From the NCBI GenBank assembly GCA_016764435.1, contig JAESRX010000072.1:581-35402 (forward strand): 34,822 nucleotides of DNA, in the 5' to 3' direction. Position numbers and translations under genes: made by a program. Source of the DNA: Flavobacteriaceae bacterium. GTDB lineage: Bacteria; Bacteroidota; Bacteroidia; Flavobacteriales; Flavobacteriaceae. The notes under the pieces were generated by a model. The model did not search any database. It saw nothing but the letters and a program-made list of their open reading frames with translations, and had not been told where the DNA came from. Each line of letters opens with the position of its first letter. The first letter of the stretch is position 1. Shown piece by piece: positions 14,448-22,725 of the stretch.

Positions 14448-16027
14448 ACTAAATCGGCGCTATAAAAGCCCCCTCTATTTTCTTTTCGTACTTTCGAAAA
14501 CTGGGTAATTAAATACGCCGTGGTAATTAAATTCCTCAATTCACATAAATCTACCGACAACTCGGAATGATCATACAAACGTTTATTATCTTCGTATAAA
14601 ACCTTCAGTCTATTTTCTGCACGTAATAGGCGTTCATTAGAACGGACAATACCTACATAATTACTCATAATTGTTTTTACTTCTTGTTTATCATGCGTAA
14701 TCAACACTTTTTCCATGTTTTTCACTACACCAGAATCATTCCACACAGGAACCTCTGACGGCATGACAATCTTAGGGTAGCGTTTGATAATGTTTTTCAA
14801 AGCACTATGACTATACACCAATCCTTCTAACAAGGAGTTTGATGCCAATCTATTCGCTCCATGTAAGCCAGAGCAAGTAACCTCGCCACAGGCATATAAA
14901 TTTTTAATAGATGTTTTTGCTTTTCTATTAACATAGACTCCACCGCATAAATAATGCTGTGCAGGACATACAGGAATATAGTCTTTACGAATATCTATTC
15001 CTAGGCTCAAACATTTCTCATTAATATTTGGAAAATGTTTTAGAAAAGCTTCGTAATCCATCTGTGTACAATCTAAAAACACATTAGGTTTTCCACTTTT
15101 TTTCATTTCATTATCTATCGCTCTTGCTACAATATCACGAGAGGCTAATTCCTCTCTAACATCATAATTATGCATAAAACGCTTTCCGTGAAAATCTCTT
15201 AAAATAGCGCCTTCACCTCTCACGGCTTCTGAAATTAAAAAAGCAGGATATTCCCCTGGGTTAAAAAGTGCTGTTGGATGAAATTGAATAAATTCTACAT
15301 CCGAAATTTCTGCTTTGGCACGATAGGCCATTCCTAGTCCATCACCGGTAGCAACCACTGGATTTGTAGTCGCACTATACACTTGACCAGATCCTCCGGT
15401 AGCCAACATGGTAATCTTGGCTACAAATGTTTTAACAACCTCTTTTTTCTCATCCAAAACATAGGCTCCAAAACAACATATTTTACCTTTCCGTTTGGTT
15501 CGTCTTCTTTTTACCTGATGCTCTGTAATAAGATCAATAGCAAAATGATGCGGTAAAAACTCAATATTTGGAGCTGCTTCCACCTGCGCAATTAATGCGC
15601 GTTCAATCTCAGCTCCTGTAACATCTTTATAATGAAGGATTCTGTCTTGAGAATGCCCACCTTCACGACCTAAATCATAATCACCGTTCCCGTTTTTATC
15701 AAAAACAGTCCCCCAATTAATCAATTCCTCAAGTCTTGCTGGGGCATCTTTCACCACCATACGTACCGCCTTTTCATCACATAAACCATCCCCTGCTTTT
15801 AGGGTGTCTTGGATATGTTGCTCAAAGTCATCTACCGTCTTATCATATACCGTAGCGATTCCTCCTTGGGCGTATTTAGTGTTTGATTCGCTCTTAGTAT
15901 CTTTTGTAACAATGGTGATTTTTGCATCCTTAAAATGTAAGGCTGTTTTCAAAGCAAAAGAAAGTCCTGCAATTCCCGACCCAAGGACTAGAAAGTCTGA
16001 TTCGTGAATAGTGTTAATAGCGTTCAT
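14429..16027 (-). CDS. nadB: L-aspartate oxidase
   Basis: A 532-aa FAD enzyme that oxidises L-aspartate to iminoaspartate, the first step of de novo NAD synthesis. The FAD-binding Rossmann motif GSGIAG is at 16-21. TKYAQGGIA follows near 50-58, REGGHSQDRI at 121-130 holds active-site residues, and GEVTCSGLHGANRLASNSLL is the conserved second FAD segment. It belongs to the succinate dehydrogenase/fumarate reductase flavoprotein family, but those signatures and the nadA neighbour fix it as NadB. Length is normal. It begins 10 nt after the nadA stop, so the two are cotranscribed in the order nadA-nadB. nadC is not in the window. Confidence 0.97.
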   Translation of the reverse strand: MNAINTIHESDFLVLGSGIAGLSFALKTALHFKDAKITIVTKDTKSESNTKYAQGGIATVYDKTVDDFEQHIQDTLKAGDGLCDEKAVRMVVKDAPARLEELINWGTVFDKNGNGDYDLGREGGHSQDRILHYKDVTGAEIERALIAQVEAAPNIEFLPHHFAIDLITEHQVKRRRTKRKGKICCFGAYVLDEKKEVVKTFVAKITMLATGGSGQVYSATTNPVVATGDGLGMAYRAKAEISDVEFIQFHPTALFNPGEYPAFLISEAVRGEGAILRDFHGKRFMHNYDVREELASRDIVARAIDNEMKKSGKPNVFLDCTQMDYEAFLKHFPNINEKCLSLGIDIRKDYIPVCPAQHYLCGGVYVNRKAKTSIKNLYACGEVTCSGLHGANRLASNSLLEGLVYSHSALKNIIKRYPKIVMPSEVPVWNDSGVVKNMEKVLITHDKQEVKTIMSNYVGIVRSNERLLRAENRLKVLYEDNKRLYDHSELSVDLCELRNLITTAYLITQFSKVRKENRGGFYSADLVEKELI

Positions 16028-16037
16028 TAAGTTTTTC

Positions 16038-17033
16038 TTATTTAGATAATTCCAACATACGTTCTATAGAAACCAATGCTTTTTTACGTAGTCCCTCTTC
16101 AACATTAACACTTGGAAGTTCGTGTTTAAGACAAAGGTACAGTTTTTTCATGGTATTCATTTTCATGTAGTGACATTCGCTACAGTTACAATTATCATCC
16201 TCTACTGGAGCAGGAATCAGAATTTTATTTGGCACCAATTGTCTCATTTTATGTAAAATCCCTACCTCTGTAGCAATGATAAACTTCTGAGCATCACTCT
16301 TTTTTACATAATCAAGCAATCCTGAAGTAGAACCAACATACTTGGCTACTTTTAATAAATGCGCTTGAGATTCTGGATGTGCAATAATTTCTGCATCTGG
16401 ATTCTCTGCATACAAAGCTAATATTTTCTCAATTGAAAATGCTTCATGGACAAGACAAGCTCCATCCCACAATAACATATCCCTCCCTGTTTCTTTTATC
16501 AACCAAGCACCTAAATTACGGTCTGGCGCAAATATGATCGGTTGATCCAAGGGAATAGAATCAATAATAGTTTTAGCATTGGAAGACGTACATACAATAT
16601 CTGTTAAGGCTTTAATTTCAGCAGAAGTGTTCACGTACGAAACCACTAAATGATCTGGATGTTGTTTCTTAAAGGCTTCAAATTCGTTCGGTGGACAAGA
16701 GTCCGCCAAAGAACATCCCGCTTTTAAATCTGGTAATAAAACTAATTTTTCTGGATTCAGAATTTTTGCAGTTTCTGCCATAAAATGCACCCCCGCAAAT
16801 ACAATGATATCCGCTTCGGTTCTGGCAGCTTCTTGTGATAAAGAAAGACTATCTCCTACATAATCAGCAATGTCTTGGATAGCATCCTCTTGGTAATAAT
16901 GTGCCAAAATAACTGCGTTTTTTTCCTTACACAATTTCTTTATTTCGACAGCATAATCTATATCAGAAGGGGTTTTTATATCTAAAAACCCCTTATTAAT
17001 TAAGTCTTTGGTTGCTTTTTCTAAGTCGGTCAT
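16038..17033 (-). CDS. nadA: Quinolinate synthase
   Basis: A 331-aa 4Fe-4S enzyme that condenses iminoaspartate with dihydroxyacetone phosphate to quinolinate. The internal repeat structure is visible: AHYYQEDAIQDIADYVGDSL near 44-63, VFAGVHFMAETAKIL near 78-92, and PDLKAGCSLADSC with Cys107. Other candidate cluster ligands are Cys193 (in DGACLVHE) and a Cys of NCNCSECHYM (281-290). Three of these bind the oxygen-sensitive cluster. It is followed by nadB 10 nt later. A 56-nt gap separates it from ilvE on the same strand, so it may also receive read-through from there. Confidence 0.97.
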   Translation of the reverse strand: MTDLEKATKDLINKGFLDIKTPSDIDYAVEIKKLCKEKNAVILAHYYQEDAIQDIADYVGDSLSLSQEAARTEADIIVFAGVHFMAETAKILNPEKLVLLPDLKAGCSLADSCPPNEFEAFKKQHPDHLVVSYVNTSAEIKALTDIVCTSSNAKTIIDSIPLDQPIIFAPDRNLGAWLIKETGRDMLLWDGACLVHEAFSIEKILALYAENPDAEIIAHPESQAHLLKVAKYVGSTSGLLDYVKKSDAQKFIIATEVGILHKMRQLVPNKILIPAPVEDDNCNCSECHYMKMNTMKKLYLCLKHELPSVNVEEGLRKKALVSIERMLELSK

Positions 17034-17089
17034 TTCTTCGTTTTTATAAGTATAAATACTCGTTCAAAAAATATGCCGAAATGTAAGCA

Positions 17090-18148
17090 TTATACTTTAT
17101 ATCTCCAACCAAATTGGTCTTCAGATTTGTTTCTCTGAATATCTGTCAAACGTTTCTTCAAATGTTTAGCAAAACTATCTTCCATTGTTGGCATTTCATA
17201 AGAGTAATCTCCATGAGAAAATGCAGAAATAGGACTAATTACAGCTGCTGTTCCTGATCCAAACATTTCTTTTAACTCTCCTTTTTTAGCCGCTTCAACA
17301 ATCTCTGTAACAGACACCTTACGCACCTCTAGATCTATATTATCAGCTTTAATAATTTCTAATAAACTTTTTCTAGTAATACCGTCTAAAATTCTATCAC
17401 TTGTAGGAGCGGTTAACAAGGTGTCGTTTACTCTAAAGAAAACATTCATAGTTCCTGCCTCTTCTAAAAACTCATGTTTATCAGCATCGGTCCAAACTAC
17501 TTGGTCATACCCTTGTTCTTTTGCCAATTTGGCAGGATAAAAAGAAGCGGCATAATTCCCTGCTGCTTTTGCATACCCTACTCCACCATTCGCAGAACGG
17601 CTATATTTATCCGCAAATACCACACGAACATCTCCTGTATAGTACGATTGTACTGGAGAACAAATAATCATAAATTTATATTGGTTTGCTGCGGATGCAG
17701 ACACACATGTTTCTGTCGCCATAGAGAACGGACGAATGTATAATGCGCTATCATCTCCTTTTTTGATCCATTCTTTATCCAGTTTTAATAAAGCTGTCAA
17801 TCCTTCAAAGAATAAGTCTTTTGGAAAAGCAGGCATGTCTAAACGCTCTGCAGAAATATTAATACGTTTTTGATTTTGGTCTGGTCTAAACATCCAAATG
17901 TCATCATTGTCATCTCTATATGCTTTCATCCCTTCAAAAACAGCTTGTCCATAGTGAAAAACTTTTGCCGATGGATCTATAGTTAAAGGTTGGTAAGGAC
18001 TAATTTTAGGGTTTTGCCAAACACCATCAATATAATCACATTCAAACATGTGGTCAGTAAAAATTGATCCAAACGTTAAATTGTCAAAATCAACATCTCC
18101 AATTTTAGATTGGGCTATTTTTTCTACTTTTAATTCTGTTGTTATCAT
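17090..18148 (-). CDS. ilvE: Branched-chain amino acid aminotransferase
   Basis: A 352-aa PLP enzyme (class IV fold, larger BCAT type) that transfers the amino group of Leu, Ile and Val to 2-oxoglutarate, or the reverse. The PLP Lys is Lys194 in GYAKAAGNYAAS. Other signatures are HYGQAVFEGMKAYR (65-78), LYIRPFSMATE (136-146) and EEAGTMNVFF. It can serve both synthesis and breakdown of branched-chain amino acids. The ATG at 18148 has a good -7 box about 26 nt upstream. It lies ahead of nadA-nadB on the same strand with 56 nt between them. Confidence 0.96.
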   Translation of the reverse strand: MITTELKVEKIAQSKIGDVDFDNLTFGSIFTDHMFECDYIDGVWQNPKISPYQPLTIDPSAKVFHYGQAVFEGMKAYRDDNDDIWMFRPDQNQKRINISAERLDMPAFPKDLFFEGLTALLKLDKEWIKKGDDSALYIRPFSMATETCVSASAANQYKFMIICSPVQSYYTGDVRVVFADKYSRSANGGVGYAKAAGNYAASFYPAKLAKEQGYDQVVWTDADKHEFLEEAGTMNVFFRVNDTLLTAPTSDRILDGITRKSLLEIIKADNIDLEVRKVSVTEIVEAAKKGELKEMFGSGTAAVISPISAFSHGDYSYEMPTMEDSFAKHLKKRLTDIQRNKSEDQFGWRYKV

Positions 18149-18173
18149 ATCTTAGGTCAATTTGTGTTTTCCA

Positions 18174-18181
18174 CAAAATTA
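18174..18181 (-). promoter_or_regulatory. -7 promoter box of ilvE
   Basis: On the minus strand TAATTTTG matches TAnnTTTG, about 26 nt before the ATG. It overlaps the right arm of a TTTGTG/CACAAA inverted repeat that could bind a regulator. Confidence 0.6.
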
Positions 18182-18439
18182 GTTCTTTTTTTAACTATTT
18201 AGACGTGTGTTTATCAAAAAAAACAGAAGTTAGATGCCAATTTGACACTAAAAACAAAAATCTATTGAATTTTAGTCAAAATAGAATCCAACCTTACAGC
18301 TAAATCAATTATTTCCAGCATCATATACTATCAATGTCATAAATCTACACCTATTTATTATGTCTACCTTTTTTTTTGCAAAATACCGATATCCCTGAAT
18401 AAATATCACAAAAAAATACGGTAAAGGACTTTAGTTTTG

Positions 18440-18447
18440 TAATTTTG
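18440..18447 (+). promoter_or_regulatory. -7 promoter box of mnmD
   Basis: TAATTTTG matches TAnnTTTG and ends 16 nt before the TTG start. An overlapping alternative, TAGTTTTG, lies at 18432-18439. The leader would be about 10 nt. Confidence 0.6.
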
Positions 18448-18463
18448 TAGTAAATACCAGACT

Positions 18464-19141
18464 TTGAAAAGAGAAATAATCATTACATCAGACGGATCTA
18501 CCACCATTCACATCCCCGAATGGAACGAACAATATCACTCAAAACACGGAGCCATTCAAGAGGCGTATCACGTGTTTATTAAACACGGATTAACTCTTTT
18601 TTCTAAGGAAAAAGTTCATATTCTTGAAATAGGTTTTGGAACAGGACTGAATGCTTTTATCACTTTTTTAGAACATCATAAACAGGAGTTAACCATCAAT
18701 TATACAGGAGTTGAAGCCTATCCAATCTCCAAGGAAGAAATAGCACAACTCAATTACGTTCAAGAACTAGATGCTGTTGCTAACAAGGCTGTTTTTGACA
18801 CCATGCACACCTGTGACTGGGAAACCGAAACACGTATTAATAACAGTTTCTCCTTATTGAAACAACAAAAATTATTCAAGGAAATAGATTGTAAAAACTG
18901 TTATAATTTAATATATTTTGATGCTTTTGGAGCACGCGTTCAACCCGAATTATGGACAGAAGACATCTTCCAAATCATGTACGACAGCCTCCAAGCAAAC
19001 GGAGTTTTAGTGACCTATTCTGCCAAAGGAAGTGTACGCCGTGCCATGCAAGCAGTAGGATTTGAAGTAGAACGACTGCCTGGACCTCCAGGAAAAAGAG
19101 AAATGCTCAGGGCTATTAAAAAACCAAAACCTACACTTTAA
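18464..19141 (+). CDS. mnmD: tRNA (mnm5s2U34)-methyltransferase MnmD
   Basis: A 225-aa SAM-dependent methyltransferase (DUF752/MnmD type) that completes 5-methylaminomethyl-2-thiouridine at the wobble position of some tRNAs. It is the stand-alone methylase half of the enzyme that is fused to MnmC in E. coli. The SAM motif EIGFGTG is at 55-61, PEWNEQYHSKHGAIQEAYHV near 18-37 is the family signature, and NLIYFDAFGARVQPELWT near 146-163 is the second one. The start is TTG at 18464: it gives the expected N-terminus (M)KREIIITSDGS, and no in-frame ATG lies before the conserved region. A small membrane-protein gene follows after 9 nt. Confidence 0.92.
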   Translation: MKREIIITSDGSTTIHIPEWNEQYHSKHGAIQEAYHVFIKHGLTLFSKEKVHILEIGFGTGLNAFITFLEHHKQELTINYTGVEAYPISKEEIAQLNYVQELDAVANKAVFDTMHTCDWETETRINNSFSLLKQQKLFKEIDCKNCYNLIYFDAFGARVQPELWTEDIFQIMYDSLQANGVLVTYSAKGSVRRAMQAVGFEVERLPGPPGKREMLRAIKKPKPTL

Positions 19142-19150
19142 AAATCAACT

Positions 19151-19282
19151 ATGAAATTCGATCGCACCAAACAACGTAAAAAAGCAAATCCAAAAAAAGG
19201 ACTTGTACTGGTAATGGTACTTTTTATTATCATCTATTTATTCTTTAATATGGAAGGAATTTTTGAAGGAATTTTTGGATAA
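19151..19282 (+). CDS. Small single-pass membrane protein, 43 aa
   Basis: A 43-codon ORF starts 9 nt after the mnmD stop. The N-terminal third is strongly basic (MKFDRTKQRKKANPKKG) and is followed by one hydrophobic helix (LVLVMVLFIIIYLFF). A short tail contains the repeat EGIF. By the positive-inside rule the N-terminus is cytoplasmic. I do not know its function. Tight spacing, the membrane-protein composition and lack of any other gene here make it likely real and cotranslated with mnmD. It is too short for many gene callers. Confidence 0.72.
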   Translation: MKFDRTKQRKKANPKKGLVLVMVLFIIIYLFFNMEGIFEGIFG

Positions 19283-19588
19283 ACCCCCTCAGGTGTGGGC
19301 CTAAAAAAAGTATTGATACACAAACTACCATTGGCTACTTTAGACACATCACTTACCTCCTAATCCCAGCGCTTATTTAGACGAAAGATTCCCGCTAAAA
19401 AAAGGCAATTAGTAGTCCTTCATAAATAAATGCACCTGGCATTTATAATAGACACCCTGTTAAACCGTTGCCAACTTCTCTCCATGGAATGCGCTCACAA
19501 AGGATCGTTTTTCGCAGATACATACCTGTAAAAACAGGATTATACCGTTGATAATTCCAAAAATGAATGCTTTTTTGACTAAAAACAG
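19283..19588. other. Intergenic region before ruvC
   Basis: No gene is seen in about 300 nt. It holds a perfect 8-bp inverted repeat, ATAAATGC/GCATTTAT with a 5-nt loop (19426-19446), and a small CCTGT/ACAGG hairpin near 19527-19540. Neither has a T run, so they are not obvious terminators. Confidence 0.4.
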
Positions 19589-19596
19589 TATTTTTG
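19589..19596 (+). promoter_or_regulatory. -7 promoter box of ruvC
   Basis: TATTTTTG matches TAnnTTTG and ends 17 nt before the in-frame TTG at 19614. It would make the upstream ATG candidates (19548, 19563) untranslated. Confidence 0.55.
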
Positions 19597-19613
19597 ACCC
19601 AAATAACAAGAAT

Positions 19614-20168
19614 TTGAACACAGAGAAAATAATTTTAGGGATTGATCCAGGAACCACCATTATGGGGTTTGGATTAATTAAAATAGTGAATAACAAGATG
19701 GAAGTGCTCCAATTAGACGAGCTAATCCTCAAAAAATACAGCGACCCCTATATCAAACTAAAATTAATTTTCGAACGCACCTTACACCTTATTGACACCT
19801 ACCATCCAGATGAAATAGCCTTAGAAGCACCTTTTTTCGGTAAAAATGTACAATCCATGTTAAAACTAGGACGCGCTCAGGGCGTTGCCATGGCAGCAGG
19901 ATTGTATCGCAATGTTCCCGTAATGGAATACGCACCTCGAAAAATAAAACAGTCCATCACAGGAAACGGAAACGCAAGTAAAGAACAGGTGGCGAAAATG
20001 TTACAAAGCATTTTAAAGCTAAAAACCCTGCCTAAAAACCTAGATGCTACGGACGGTTTAGCTGCCGCTGTATGTCATTTTTACAATAGTAAAAATGTGG
20101 TTCAAGGAAAATCCTATACAGGCTGGGAATCCTTTGTAAAACAAAACAGTAAACGCGTAAAAAAGTAA
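19614..20168 (+). CDS. ruvC: Crossover junction endodeoxyribonuclease RuvC
   Basis: The Holliday-junction resolvase, 184 aa from the chosen start. It cuts four-way junctions together with RuvAB. The catalytic acidic residues are Asp11 (GIDPGT), Glu71 (EAPFF), and Asp144/Asp147 (DATDGLAAAVCH), with spacing as in other RuvC proteins. The start is placed at TTG 19614, because the protein then has normal family length and a -7 box sits 17 nt upstream. The frame is open further upstream, and ATG 19563 or 19548 would add 17 or 22 residues that do not look conserved. The start call is less certain than the function. Confidence 0.93.
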   Translation: MNTEKIILGIDPGTTIMGFGLIKIVNNKMEVLQLDELILKKYSDPYIKLKLIFERTLHLIDTYHPDEIALEAPFFGKNVQSMLKLGRAQGVAMAAGLYRNVPVMEYAPRKIKQSITGNGNASKEQVAKMLQSILKLKTLPKNLDATDGLAAAVCHFYNSKNVVQGKSYTGWESFVKQNSKRVKK

Positions 20169-20191
20169 ACAGGTTACAAATTCATTTTTCT

Positions 20192-20199
20192 TATTTTTG
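20192..20199 (+). promoter_or_regulatory. -7 promoter box of hemW
   Basis: TATTTTTG matches TAnnTTTG and ends 15 nt before the TTG start of hemW, leaving a leader of roughly 10 nt. Confidence 0.6.
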
Positions 20200-20214
20200 T
20201 AAAAAACATATTCA

Positions 20215-21339
20215 TTGGCAGGAATTTATCTACATATCCCATTTTGTAAACAAGCGTGCTTCTATTGCGATTTTCATTTTTCAACATCGCTCAAGCATAA
20301 AACCAATATGCTAGACGCTTTAGCAAAAGAAATTATACTTCGTACACACGAATTAAAAGGAGAAACCATCCAAACCATCTATTTTGGTGGCGGTACTCCT
20401 TCTATTTTAAACACGGAAGAAATTACGGATTTGTTAGAGCTCATCCATACACAATTCACCGTAAACCCGAATGCAGAAATCACTTTGGAAGCCAACCCTG
20501 ATGATTTGACCTCTGAAAAATTATTACAATTTTCAAAGACAAAGATCAACAGATTAAGCATCGGTGTCCAAAGCTTTTTTGAGGAGGATTTGAAATTCAT
20601 GAATCGTGCACATACCGCTAAGGAATCTATAGAATGCATACAAGAAGCCAAAAAATACTTTGATAACATTACCATCGATTTAATCTATGGTGTTCCTAAT
20701 ATGAGTACTTCAAAATGGCAAGAAAACTTAAACAAAGCATTTGCCTTAAAGGTTCCTCATATTTCTTCCTACGCACTTACCGTAGAAGAGAAAACTGCCC
20801 TATCTAGTTTTATAAAAAAAGGGACGGTAAAACCTTTGGACGAAGCCTTGGCTCAGGAACACTTTAATTTATTGATCTCTGAGACCAAGAAGCAAGGTTT
20901 TGTGCATTACGAGATCTCTAACTTTGGAAAACCTGCTTATTTCTCGAAACACAATACTTCTTATTGGCAAGGAAAAACATATTTAGGCATTGGTCCCTCA
21001 GCACATTCGTTTAATAAAACACAGCGCTCTTGGAACATTGCAAACAACCAGAAATACATTCAATCTATCGCAAAAGGTATTCTTCCTAGCGAAACAGAAA
21101 CACTGAGCGCCAAAGACCGTTTTAATGAATATATTATGACAGGATTGCGTACTATTTATGGCGTTTCCTTGGATAAAATTCAGCATGATTTTGGGATTGA
21201 CACGCATGCTTCTTTACTTAAAAATGCAATAAAGTTTGTGGAACAAGATTTATTAGAGATTAAAAATAACACTCTGTTGACTACATCTAAAGGAAAGTTT
21301 TTAGCTGATGGGATTGCGAGTGATTTGTTTGAGGTTTAG
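20215..21339 (+). CDS. hemW: Radical SAM heme chaperone HemW
   Basis: A 374-aa radical SAM protein. The 4Fe-4S motif CKQACFYC (Cys11, Cys15, Cys18) follows GIYLHIPF, and GGGTPS is the SAM-binding motif. The order and the later segments (RLSIGVQSF, ISSYALTVEE, KHNTSYWQGKTYLGIGPSAH) are those of the HemW branch, which hands heme to proteins. The true oxygen-independent coproporphyrinogen oxidase HemN has a longer N-terminus and an extra Cys (CxxxCxxCxC), absent here. The start is TTG at 20215, giving the family N-terminus (M)AGIYLHIPFC. It lies 46 nt after ruvC with its own promoter. Confidence 0.94.
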   Translation: MAGIYLHIPFCKQACFYCDFHFSTSLKHKTNMLDALAKEIILRTHELKGETIQTIYFGGGTPSILNTEEITDLLELIHTQFTVNPNAEITLEANPDDLTSEKLLQFSKTKINRLSIGVQSFFEEDLKFMNRAHTAKESIECIQEAKKYFDNITIDLIYGVPNMSTSKWQENLNKAFALKVPHISSYALTVEEKTALSSFIKKGTVKPLDEALAQEHFNLLISETKKQGFVHYEISNFGKPAYFSKHNTSYWQGKTYLGIGPSAHSFNKTQRSWNIANNQKYIQSIAKGILPSETETLSAKDRFNEYIMTGLRTIYGVSLDKIQHDFGIDTHASLLKNAIKFVEQDLLEIKNNTLLTTSKGKFLADGIASDLFEV

Positions 21340-21356
21340 TTGAAAAACTAAATTTT
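21335..21356 (+). terminator. Weak terminator overlapping the hemW stop
   Basis: TTTAGTT (21335-21341) pairs with AACTAAA (21346-21352) around GAAA and is followed by four T. The TAG stop codon is part of the stem. The stem is AT-rich, so efficiency is doubtful. Confidence 0.5.
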
Positions 21357-21381
21357 CCGTAACTTAAGCAAAAAACGATCC

Positions 21382-21648
21382 ATGAAAACTCATAAATTTT
21401 GTCAAAGTTGTGGAATGCCACGTAAAAAAGATCCTCAAGAAGGGGGCACCGAAAAAGACGGTAGTAAATCTCTTAGTTATTGTTCCTTCTGTTATAAAGA
21501 GGGGTTATTCTGTCATACAGATACTATTGACAGTCCTAAAAAAATGCAAGACATGTGTATTAAAATGATGAAAAAGCAAGGAATGAACGGTGTTTTAGCT
21601 TGGATTTTCACGAGACGCATTCCTAAATTAGAACGTTGGAAACAATAA
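21382..21648 (+). CDS. Putative zinc-ribbon protein
   Basis: An 88-aa protein with a zinc-ribbon-like arrangement. CQSCGMP (about 7-13) supplies the first Cys pair, and CSFCYKEGLFCHTD (about 34-47) supplies further Cys and His. A C-terminal helix follows, with MCIKMMKKQGMNG and a basic ending. This matches the small putative zinc-ribbon family that often has the CGMP signature. No activity is known; a metal-binding or nucleic-acid-binding role is a guess. It stands alone, 42 nt after hemW. Confidence 0.82.
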   Translation: MKTHKFCQSCGMPRKKDPQEGGTEKDGSKSLSYCSFCYKEGLFCHTDTIDSPKKMQDMCIKMMKKQGMNGVLAWIFTRRIPKLERWKQ

Positions 21649-21732
21649 TACCCCCTCACATTCCCCATTCTACTTCTTCATAATAAAAAATGCTTATAAC
21701 TAATTTAGTGTTAATTTAAGTAAAATAATACG

Positions 21733-21740
21733 TATCTTTG
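21733..21740 (+). promoter_or_regulatory. -7 promoter box of the DUF4230 gene
   Basis: TATCTTTG matches TAnnTTTG, 18 nt before ATG 21759. No clear -33 TTTG is present. Confidence 0.55.
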
Positions 21741-21758
21741 AGTCACTAAAAAAGAACT

Positions 21759-22364
21759 ATGGAATTGGCAATAGGTCTCCTCTTAGGCGCTTTAGCGATG
21801 TGGTATTACCACCGAACACAACCCTCGAAAAAAGCAACTGAAAAAGACGCACTAATTTTAATAGAAAAGATAAAAACGGTATGTAAACTAATTACCGTAG
21901 AGGGCGATTTTGCCGAAATCTACCATTATCAAGACAGCAAAGAACACTTTTTAAATCTTTTTAAAAGTAAAAAAAAGGCCCTTCTATTAATTAATGCCAA
22001 AGCTCACATCGGATTTGATTTGTCAAAAATCAACTTAACATCCAATGCAAAAAAACATACGATTACCCTAAGTCATTTTCCAGAACCTACTGTTTTAAGT
22101 ATAGAATCGCAATTGCGTTACTACGACAAGACAGAGGGATTATTTAATAAATTTGAGGCAGACGACTTGACGGAACTACATCGAGAAGCCAAAGAATTTA
22201 TTGCTCATAAAATCCCTGAAAGTGGTCTTTTAAACTTGGCTAAAAAAGAAGCCCTCGAATCTATTTTAATGATAGAAGGCATTGTACAGACAATTGGATG
22301 GCAATTAGATTATAGCCAACTTCACTTGGATGACCCCGAAATTCAAAAACTCAACAACGTATGA
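21759..22364 (+). CDS. DUF4230 domain protein
   Basis: A 201-aa protein with an N-terminal membrane segment (about 2-16, LAIGLLLGALAMWYY) that anchors it, followed by a soluble domain of the DUF4230 type. VEGDFAEIYHYQD and KKALLLINAKAHIGFDLSKI are recognisable, and the rest alternates beta strands with a helical C-terminal part (LTELHREAKEFIAHKIPESG). The family is of unknown function. The stop codon overlaps the start of the next gene (ATGA), so the two are translationally coupled. Confidence 0.85.
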   Translation: MELAIGLLLGALAMWYYHRTQPSKKATEKDALILIEKIKTVCKLITVEGDFAEIYHYQDSKEHFLNLFKSKKKALLLINAKAHIGFDLSKINLTSNAKKHTITLSHFPEPTVLSIESQLRYYDKTEGLFNKFEADDLTELHREAKEFIAHKIPESGLLNLAKKEALESILMIEGIVQTIGWQLDYSQLHLDDPEIQKLNNV

Positions 22365-22720
22365 ATATAGAATCACTTAGAGCATATTGCTTAAAAAAAC
22401 CAGAGGTAACAGAAGGATTTCCTTTTGATGCAAACACCTTAGTTTTTAAGGTAGCAGACAAAATGTTTGTATTGACAAATTTAGACAAAAGACCCTTTGA
22501 AGTCAACCTAAAATGCGACCCCGAAAAAGCCATCTATTTAAGAGAACAGCACGAGAATGAAATAAAACCAGGTTGGCATATGAATAAAAAACATTGGAAC
22601 ACTGTTACTTTTGACGCTTGTTTATCCAATGACGTTTTATATGCCTTAATAGACCACTCATATCAACTTGTAGTACAATCCTTAAGTAAGAAAATACAAC
22701 TTGAAAAAGGCTTACTATAA
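22361..22720 (+). CDS. MmcQ/YjbR family DNA-binding protein
   Basis: A 119-aa protein of the MmcQ/YjbR family (CyaY-like fold with possible double-stranded DNA binding). The family signatures are KKPEVTEGFPFDANTLVFKV near 13-32, LKCDPEKAIYLREQ near 49-62 and GWHMNKKHWNTVTFD near 69-83. The role in the cell is not established. It starts inside the stop codon of the DUF4230 gene and ends only 5 nt from the stop of the convergent AraC gene, with no visible terminator between them. Confidence 0.9.
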   Translation: MNIESLRAYCLKKPEVTEGFPFDANTLVFKVADKMFVLTNLDKRPFEVNLKCDPEKAIYLREQHENEIKPGWHMNKKHWNTVTFDACLSNDVLYALIDHSYQLVVQSLSKKIQLEKGLL

Positions 22721-22725
22721 AATAA

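Larger units (their letters stand above)
18149..18463. other. Divergent intergenic region between ilvE and mnmD
   Basis: No gene is seen. The ilvE promoter is at the left end and the mnmD promoter at the right end. A TTTGTG/CACAAA inverted repeat (18161-18166 and 18172-18177) overlaps the ilvE -7 box. I looked for a leucine-type leader peptide or T-box and found none. Confidence 0.5.

Noticed and set aside
18149..18463. Riboswitch or leader-peptide attenuator ahead of ilvE
   Set aside because: The ilvE leader is only about 20 nt from the likely start, with no Leu/Ile/Val-rich ORF or terminator/antiterminator pair.
20215..21339. Oxygen-independent coproporphyrinogen III oxidase (HemN)
   Set aside because: It lacks the longer N-terminus and the fourth Cys of HemN; the motif order fits HemW.
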